Shown one piece after another: positions 57,155 through 64,000 of a stretch of 64,000 bases of DNA (positions are counted from its first letter, which is position 1; each line of letters starts with the position of its first letter). Source of the stretch: Maylandia zebra (lineage: Eukaryota > Chordata > Actinopteri > Cichliformes > Cichlidae). Where the stretch lies: positions 39,750,370 through 39,814,369 of the forward strand of contig NC_135168.1 of the NCBI RefSeq assembly GCF_041146795.1, read 5' to 3'. The notes under the pieces are model-generated. The model did no database searches. It was not told where the DNA came from and saw only the letters and a list, made by a program, of their open reading frames with translations. Both the position numbers and the translations under genes were made by a program.

Positions 57155-57840
57155 GATGTCTGGAGTTTTGATCTCCTCCATACCTGCTTCATGCCCTGGA
57201 GGACGGGGCTGTGGCCCCCCCACACTCCCTAGCAGATTATTACATGAAGGAACCTTTTAAAAAAAACAAAAAAACAAGCGCGTCCATGCTCACAGGTGTA
57301 CACACGGGTGATCACACCCACAAACTACACCCTTTTTGGCTCCTACCTCAAAGCACACTGTGTTCTGTTGATCTTATGTGCTGCACAATAATGTTTAATA
57401 TTTAGTATTTACTGTCATATTCCCATATATCATTGTGATGTAGTTTACTCTATTACTCTTGTTCTCTTCTGCTTGTTTTCTTTTTTCTTTCTCAGCAGGT
57501 GATCCAGGTGATTGATATATGCATTTTTTTTTCTCTGCCCGTTCTGTTGGTTTATGTGTTTTGCCCTTGTCCCCCGTCCCTCTTCTCAGCTGTTTCTCTT
57601 TCCCTCTTTCTTTCTCCCCTTCTTTCCCCCAGTCAAGTCTGTCCCGTATTCAGTAAGTGAAAATAAAATAAACAAAAAAAACAAAAAAACAATAAAAGGT
57701 GAATCAAATGGACCATTACGGCAAGGCTGGGATGGTCAATTTGGTAAAGTAAATCCGTTGGGCATCTTTGTTTGCCTTTAGACAACAATTCTGATGGCAA
57801 AAGAGCCAAACGGGACAGGCAAAGAAAAGTAAAAAAATAA
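57155..57840 (+). mobile_element. 5'-truncated LINE 3' end (same family as 37204)
   Basis: It matches 43690-44336 from GATGTCTGGAGTTTTGATCT to CAAACGGGACAGGC, including the 125-bp segment after the internal A-rich tract, and ends in an impure A-rich tail. No target duplication was found by eye. Confidence 0.8.
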
Positions 57841-58339
57841 AATAAGAGAATGTCATCTGAATATCAGTGTCTCTTGTAAGGAATCTGTGAGGAAAACTGT
57901 TTATACTAGTGTGTTTTATCACTGTCCAAAGGTTTTGCTGCACTGAAATTTGTACAAACATTTAGCCATTTACTTTATTTATTTCTAATTTAAGGATCAT
58001 CTGTTCCAACTTCTACCAAGTCAAAAACTAGACAAGTTCACATGAAAAAAGAAAAACTCCCACATCAAAATAGTCTATCATCATGTCTGCAGAATACAAA
58101 AGCAGAAAACACTCACAGTGTTTATATAACATACTATCTTTAAATCAAGAGATCATAAAAGAATACATGTGTTCTGGTATAATGCAGATTAAAGTAAAAT
58201 AAATCAGTAAGTATTAGCTTTTTATATTTTTCTGATAGGAAATCACATTAAATTAAAGACCTTTAGACATTTTAACATCAGCTCTTCTCTCCATGGATCT
58301 TCAGTGATGCAGTCTGTGTGGAAGAACTGACCACTTAAA
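57841..58339. other. No gene seen; 3' flank of receptor 4
   Basis: AT-rich and non-coding. It may hold the 3' UTR of gene 4. Confidence 0.35.
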
Positions 58340-60137
58340 TCACCTGAATTTATGAACGTTAGCATACAAATAATCATCTCCCGTTGGTTCAGTCTGCCAA
58401 GGACACTTTGAATACTTGACTTGGCAGAACTCTAGCTCTGCTCTTTTCTCCAGTTGTTTCGCCTGTTGTTTCACGACCCTGAGATCAGCAAAGATTTCTT
58501 CCTGATCATTTTCTTCCTCTGCAGTCAGAAGAAGAAGAAACGGTTGCTTTAAAAATAATAAATGAATAATTAGAGGAATAGTCGCACTTTGTATTAAACT
58601 TCATTTGCGAGCTTTAGACATTATGTTGGATTTTGTTAAGCTGTTTAACTTTTTTCTTTTTACATTTACTGTGTTAACTGTGGCTGCTTAACAATATTTA
58701 AGTGACATATAACAGAGATATAAATAAACTGTTGTTGAGACTGCATTAATTAAGTATATTTATAAAAAGAGTAAAAAAGCAATTTAAGAAAAGTGAGTAA
58801 GGGAAAAGAAGTTTTGTACCTTTTGTTTTGCTGTTTTGCTTTTTCCGTTGGGCACAGATTGCTGCTACAACCACAACTAAGAAAATTATAAGTGTTGAGA
58901 GAACACCACTGATCAGTGGCAAATGTCCTATTTCATAGAAAGAATTAAGTCAAACATGAAATGAAGAAAGGAGAAAATGATATCAATGGATCTAGCTGTT
59001 TTTTCAATTTCCACTGTACCATGGGTCATTCCTCTTACCCACTGCAGTTTGTGTGGTTGTGGTGGGTTCACTTGTTGGTTCAATGCACAGGGTGTTATTG
59101 GCTTCATACACCCACTCTGACACCTGTGTCCCATTGATTGAGGTGCAGTTGATGAAAATGAACCCTATGAGCAAAAAACTAATAATTTATCAAAAATGTA
59201 AAAAGTGATATAATTATCAAAGTTGTAACTATCACCTTTTTCACTCAACACAGGTAGATATCCTCTTTTCTTTGGAGACTTTACTAACATGGTTTTTGAC
59301 TGAGCAGACAAGACTTCCTGAGACGTACTGTTTCAGAGTGATGATGTTAGTCTTAATATTTACAGAAAGCAGCTCAGCAACTGTCAGTGTGCGTCCATCC
59401 AGAGTCCAGCTGTACTGAGGACTGTCCCCTCCCTCAGAGGAGCAGGACACCCTCATCTCTCCCTGGGACAGACACTGAGAGACCAGCAGGACAGAGGACA
59501 CATGAGCTGAGAGAAACACACACAGATGAGTTTAGTTTTAGATTTTAAAATCTCTCTAATAAAAAAAGGAGATATATAGATTACCAAAACATTGTTAAGT
59601 TTCTATCTACTAATTAGTGTCATTTCCCAATAGTAACCTTCAACTTTGAATAAGCAAGTGTTAAGTCTAGACATCATTGCTTATACTCTCCTAATAAAGA
59701 ACAGGGTATGCACAAACTATATGTATCTGAAATTATGTAAGATATATACATTACGAAAACAATGTTAAATTGGTTATTAATTAATTTAATTAATTACTTA
59801 TTAACATAACATTTACCTTGAAAAAGCAACTGTAAAGTCAGCACACCTGATGATCTTCCATCTGAATCAAAGGTTTGAAGGGTATATTTACCACTGTCGT
59901 TCCTGCTCAGGTTATTGATCCTAAATTTTCCATTTCTGGGAAAAAAGCTAGATCTATGTACTACGGTATTAGAAATAACCTTATTATTTCTGACAAATAG
60001 TATTTTTAATGAATTCTTTAACAGTTGGATTCTAGGTATTTCTGAGGTGCTGTCCATCAGCTGGATGTCCACAGTTCCTCCCAAAGCTCCATAACACTGA
60101 GCTCCATCCCGTCTGCCATCACAGTGAGTTTCCACAC
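58340..60137 (-). CDS. CD2/SLAM-like receptor 4, long tail; leader not found
   Basis: Exons on the minus strand: D1 60137-59817, D2 59506-59249, stalk 59164-59039, membrane 58927-58820, tail 58518-58340 (TGA). Frames join in phase 1 except at the D2 donor, where the usual G|GTGAGT is G|TTGAGT. A GT three bases upstream would keep frame. The membrane segment (LISGVLSTLIIFLVVVVAAI) has no charged residue, unlike genes 1 and 3. The tail has EEIFADLRVV (an ITIM-like position with F in place of Y), VKYSKC and DDYLYANVHKF; YANV fits a YxN SH2-binding site. No leader exon was seen from 60138 to 64000; intron 1 homology is cut at about 60362 by an hAT end. Partial or damaged. Confidence 0.75.
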
Positions 60138-60362
60138 CTGCAAATTTTGAAACATTAAAAAAGTTTTTTCTTTTTCAGTGTTTCATGTTAACATGTTGTG
60201 AATCCAGTGTTTTGGATTAGCTTTGTATAAAATGATAACGTTTATCAAATTATTTTTAATAACACTACTGCCATGAGTACACGAGCTCTGATTATTTCAC
60301 TCTGAGTAGGTGCAGGTAATAGAGCGTCAAGAGCACACACATTTAATCAATAATATACTCCC

Positions 60363-60450
60363 AAATAGGGCTGGGCGATATGGCCTAAAATCCATATCAT
60401 GGTATAATTTGAAGCATATGCGGTAACTATATATATCATGATATATTCTT
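60363..60450 (+). mobile_element. hAT terminal fragment in receptor 4 intron 1
   Basis: TAGGGCTGGGCGATATGGCC is a typical fish hAT terminus. Receptor-intron homology stops at this point. The opposite end was not found. Confidence 0.5.
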
Positions 60451-62248
60451 TTCTTCTGTATAACGTATTTTACACACTGTAAGGCACACTTAAAATCCTT
60501 TAATTTTCTCAAAAATCAACTGTGTGCCTTATGTATGAATTCTGGTTGTGCTTAATGACCTCGAACCAATTTTATGTAGTACACGGCGCGCAGAAATCTG
60601 TCAAAAAGTCTTTTAGTACGACTTTGGTAAGCTATGAAGGCACACCGCTTGATGGCTTGCCGCAGCATTAGGCTGCCGTAGTCAGGAGCCTTGCTGAGTA
60701 ATCTGAGTCCAAAACTCCGTCTGCTTCAGGTCCCAAAGTCAAAGGAACACTGTGGCATCACTGAGATTTAAAAACTGTCTAAATTCTTTCATCTTTAATA
60801 AAATGATCAGTGTTGCTGCTTAACCACGTGTAACAATTAAGTTTAACATTCAGGCATCCATGAAAACAGATTTATTAAATTCAACGGAGTTAGAAGTTAG
60901 CAGGAAATTAGCTCGCTAGTTTCCACCTAAACATCATATGCCATGTTCTGACTGAGAGATTTCTGAAAAAATTAAAAATGTACAGCAGGGACTTTTGTAG
61001 GGTTACTGAAGTCGGACTAGCTGGTATATAATGATGTCCTACGTGATCACTAGCAAAACAGCTACGTTAGCATAACATTAACACAGTGAAGCTGAAGGAT
61101 GAATGCTAACTTTTTTCCACTTGATAAAAGTTAACGTGAGGGTTTCTGGTGGTTAGGGACAAATGCAATCGCATGGCAGGATGTTATAAACGGACCAAAC
61201 ACAAGCATAATGTGTTTACATGACAAAAGTACAGAAGAAGAAGATTTATGTTGACACCAAAGAACAAAACTAAAGAACAGACCAACAGTCGCGTCTCAAA
61301 TAATGAAACTCATTGCCTTTTTACTTTACATTGAAGAATTTCTCTGTTATTTTATATATAATTTAACCATTTTTGCCTGCTGAAATATTTCTGTCCAATT
61401 TATTGCCTATAGTAGCACAGAAAAGGGCAAATTCAATGCCACGACATACAGCTACTGGACAAATTAACCTAAAAAGCTCCTGCCATCTCAACCAAAGTAA
61501 CTAGTGCTGATCCTTTCCTGTTAAAGTGTAAAAGTGTAAAAGCTTGAATGCAATCCCTTTATGAACCAGTAGAGAGAAACCTCACACCTACCAATATGTT
61601 TGTCCAGACGTTAAAAGTAATGTCGTTATATTGTTTACACAGCAATAGGGTCTCTCTTCTTCATAGCACCATTTCTAGTGCAAAATCATAACTAATGATT
61701 CTGTTTGACCTATTTTTAAGTGCAGAAATACATGTTTCTGTTTTTGACATATAGTATTTCCACAGATTCAATCATAGTCATATAAAGGTCCTCTTGTTTG
61801 ACAGTAAGTTGAGTTATGTGCACTGTATAAAAATTAGATTTGAACTACATTTTACCTTAAAAAAACAGCTAACATATAAATATAACAATAAAGTTAACGC
61901 TTTTTTAAAAATTTAATTATTAATCGTAATTATTCATTAGCACCACTTACAAAGTGGTGAAATAAATTGGAGAAAGCTTTTGTGTGATGTCATAATTCAC
62001 TTACAGTCAACTTCATTAAAACAATGAAGCTGACTGAGTGAATTCTGTTCTTCAGTTGCATGAGAAAATAGACGTGTGAAACAATGTAGAAGTTTGAGAA
62101 TATTTTAGCAACACTGAGAGCCTCAGTTTCACCCTGAGGTCTCACCATATGAGGAGATATGTTCATTTTACACCGCTACTGTAGAGAGTTGAAAATAGCT
62201 TTCTAGTAAAATCTAGTATCAGAATTAAACTGGGGAAAACAGCCCAGT
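60451..62248. other. No gene seen
   Basis: AT-rich sequence. It may be the interior of the hAT fragment or older repeats. Confidence 0.3.
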
Positions 62249-62502
62249 TGTTGTTGTGTTTTGTTGTGATTGTATCTTTGTACCTGTCATTTAAGATGCT
62301 ATCCTACATCCAGCCGCTAGAGGGCGCATTACGCGCAGTGGTATCGAGTAGCGTTTTGGGGCACAGAGGAAGAATAAACCTTCCTGTTGTGAAACTGGCA
62401 TCAGCTCAACGTGTGTCCCTTTTTCTATTCTTTATCACAGCGCCACACGTTGTTGAACAGGAAACCAGTTGCCCCTCTGGTCATCATCTTAGGGAGGCAA
62501 CA
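62249..62502 (+). repeat. Probable 5' LTR
   Basis: TGTTG at the start and CAACA at the end give the usual TG...CA inverted ends, and AATAAA at 62373-62378 would lie in R. The right end is four bases from the primer-binding site. The left end is uncertain (62249 or 62252, or further out), and no second LTR is in the window to confirm it. Confidence 0.5.
62314..62327 (+). promoter_or_regulatory. CTCF-like motif in the LTR
   Basis: CCGCTAGAGGGCGC is close to the CTCF core CCACTAGAGGGCGC. Binding is not shown. Confidence 0.35.
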
Positions 62503-62506
62503 ATTC

Positions 62507-62524
62507 TGGGGGCTCGTCCGGGAT
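62507..62524 (+). other. Primer-binding site for tRNA-Pro
   Basis: TGGGGGCTCGTCCGGGAT is complementary to the 3' end of tRNA-Pro and equal to the well-known primer site of gammaretroviruses. It marks the start of the internal region of an LTR retroelement. Confidence 0.8.
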
Positions 62525-62622
62525 TAGCGCCATGGTGGTCAGGTGCTAATCAGCCAAGAATTGCGGGATCCATATCCCTCTGATGCACAGCATTAGTAAC
62601 GATTGACATCAGGTATCCAGAC

Positions 62623-64000
62623 ATGGCCACTCTGCACGACCTACAGTGGGAGATCCAGAACCAGCTCCATCAGCTGACCAGAGCCGCTAACAGGGACCTG
62701 CTACATAAACTTGCAGCATTGTGTCAAGAAGAAGAGGTGGAAGATGTTCCCGGTGAGGATGCAACTGAGGTGGAGCTCTTTGACTTTATTGTTGACTTTC
62801 TGAGAAGTAAACGACTGAAGAGCCTCGAAGATCAGGGCATGTCTCGTCTGCTTGCATTTCGTGACCTCATTGATGACCTGCAAGCACCTCAGGTAACTGT
62901 TGAACTTGGTCAAGCATCTGATGAAGGGGATGCTGTTTCTGTATCAGAGACTGAACCAGCAGTAGTAGCATCAGTAATGAAAAAGAGTATCCCAACAGCA
63001 GTGATTGCTGATCCTGTAACTGGTTTAGTAAAACTGACAGATGTGGCTGCATTGTTACCACATAGAGAATTTAAGATACATGGTGGTCAAATCTCAGACT
63101 CAGCTTCTGATTTGAGTTTTAACTGTCTATGTAAACAAATTGATGAAGGTCTGGCTGAGGGGTTCTCAGAAGCTGAGGTCTTAAGAACGGTGCTCAAGAT
63201 AATTAAGCCTGGTACCTTTAAAGACATGCTCATGACCAAAGACACCCTGACCCTTGCTGAGTTAAAAAGGTTCCTTAAAGCACACCTTAGGGATAAGAGC
63301 AGTACTGAATTGTTCCAGGAACTAAGTAACGCAAAGCAACATGACAAAGAAAGCCCACAACAGTTTATGTATAGACTAATGGGGGTCAAGCAGCGTATAA
63401 TGTTTGCTTCTAAACAAGGTACAGACTTCCAATATGATAGCAAACTGGTGCAGGGAGTGTTTCTTCATTCGCTTTACCAGGGGATGAATGAAAAATGCTC
63501 ATACATCAGACGAGATCTTCAACCACATATTTCAGACATGAATGTGACTGATGACTTTATACTCGACGTGATCACAAGATCACTGAGGGAGGACACTGAG
63601 AGGAAAACCAGGTTGGGACAGGTATGCAAACAAAAAGCAATCAGTATCAATACAGCCCAGCTGGACAGTGACAAACAGAATGCCATTCAAGTGCAGGCAG
63701 AGGTGCAGGCCAATCGCAGTGCTATACAGGAGTTAACAGCCCAAGTGTCATCTTTGGCCAAAAGTTTGGAGAAAGCCATCACACCGGTAGTGAATGTGGC
63801 AACAGAAAACACCTACAACCCTTTGCCACACATAAAACAGTCAACCAAGCCTGAAGTTAAAGGGAAATGTCACCAATGTGTATCCCAAGGAAATGACACC
63901 TGCTCACACTGCTTCCGATGTGGAAAAGAGGGACACAGAGCTATTGGCTGCTTACAAAAGGGAACTCTGTCGGGAAACCGGGTGAGGTCGCTGGGGAGGG
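62623..64000 (+). CDS. gag-like protein of an LTR retroelement, running off the window
   Basis: Open without a stop for about 459 codons from the ATG at 62623, 98 bp after the primer site, to the window end. The N-terminus is helical and acidic. A capsid-like middle part (about residues 190-330) and a polar region lead to a zinc knuckle of the CX2CX4HX4C type near 63906-63950, preceded by a Cys-rich stretch. This fits Gag, which packages the RNA. With a Pro primer site it could be an endogenous retrovirus or a Ty3/Gypsy-like element; the pol gene needed to decide is outside. There is no decay in the visible part, so the copy may be young. Confidence 0.75.
   Translation, partial: MATLHDLQWEIQNQLHQLTRAANRDLLHKLAALCQEEEVEDVPGEDATEVELFDFIVDFLRSKRLKSLEDQGMSRLLAFRDLIDDLQAPQVTVELGQASDEGDAVSVSETEPAVVASVMKKSIPTAVIADPVTGLVKLTDVAALLPHREFKIHGGQISDSASDLSFNCLCKQIDEGLAEGFSEAEVLRTVLKIIKPGTFKDMLMTKDTLTLAELKRFLKAHLRDKSSTELFQELSNAKQHDKESPQQFMYRLMGVKQRIMFASKQGTDFQYDSKLVQGVFLHSLYQGMNEKCSYIRRDLQPHISDMNVTDDFILDVITRSLREDTERKTRLGQVCKQKAISINTAQLDSDKQNAIQVQAEVQANRSAIQELTAQVSSLAKSLEKAITPVVNVATENTYNPLPHIKQSTKPEVKGKCHQCVSQGNDTCSHCFRCGKEGHRAIGCLQKGTLSGNRVRSLGR

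Overview
The window looks like teleost fish genomic DNA, probably from a spiny-rayed fish; that is a guess from the mobile-element families, and no species-diagnostic gene is present. It is eukaryotic throughout: GT/AG introns, poly(A) tails, and nested Tc1, PIF/Harbinger, hAT, L1/Tx1-type LINE and LTR-retroelement insertions. Most of the 64 kb is mobile or repetitive DNA. The only host-type genes I can support are a tandem cluster of two-Ig-domain receptors of the CD2/SLAM type, all on the minus strand.

Layout. 1-480: relic of a LINE with a C-terminal endonuclease-like region. 554-10556: a near-identical tandem duplication (about 1.9 kb of shared sequence). One copy carries a 3.87-kb TA-flanked DNA element holding a broken intron-containing gene, and a 5'-truncated LINE lies between the copies. 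10780-18240: receptor cassettes 1 and 2, joined by a deletion so that one leader (cassette 2) and one membrane exon (cassette 1) flank four Ig exons. A Tc1 element that itself contains a Harbinger element sits in the intron between them. 18820-26800: hAT relics, a complete hAT with 8-bp target duplications, hairpin elements and a tandem duplication carrying a broken PHD-like exon. 26880-35570: a composite satellite-like region with an approximately 1.1-kb higher-order unit, CT/CA microsatellites, a second repeat family ending in a GTGTGGATGC hairpin, and four minus-strand tRNA-like sequences. 37204-44352: a full-length L1/Tx1-type LINE with perfect 15-bp target duplications, inserted into an hAT relic; 44976-48357 is a second, 5'-truncated LINE in the same relic. 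50207-53047: receptor 3, which appears intact. 57155-57816: another LINE 3' end. 58340-60137: receptor 4, with a tyrosine-containing tail but no leader found. 62249-64000: a probable LTR, a proline-tRNA primer-binding site and an open gag-like frame running off the window.

How the genes fit together. All receptor Ig, stalk and membrane introns that I could place are phase 1-1, so exons can be lost, gained or fused without breaking frame, which is what cassettes 1 and 2 show. Receptors 1 and 3 have short tyrosine-free tails and a basic residue at the start of the membrane segment; receptor 4 has a longer tail with tyrosines. This resembles a paired-receptor arrangement (inference). Genes 2 and 3 share upstream sequence containing an ETS-type site, and gene 2 has a perfect octamer, which suits leukocyte expression (inference).
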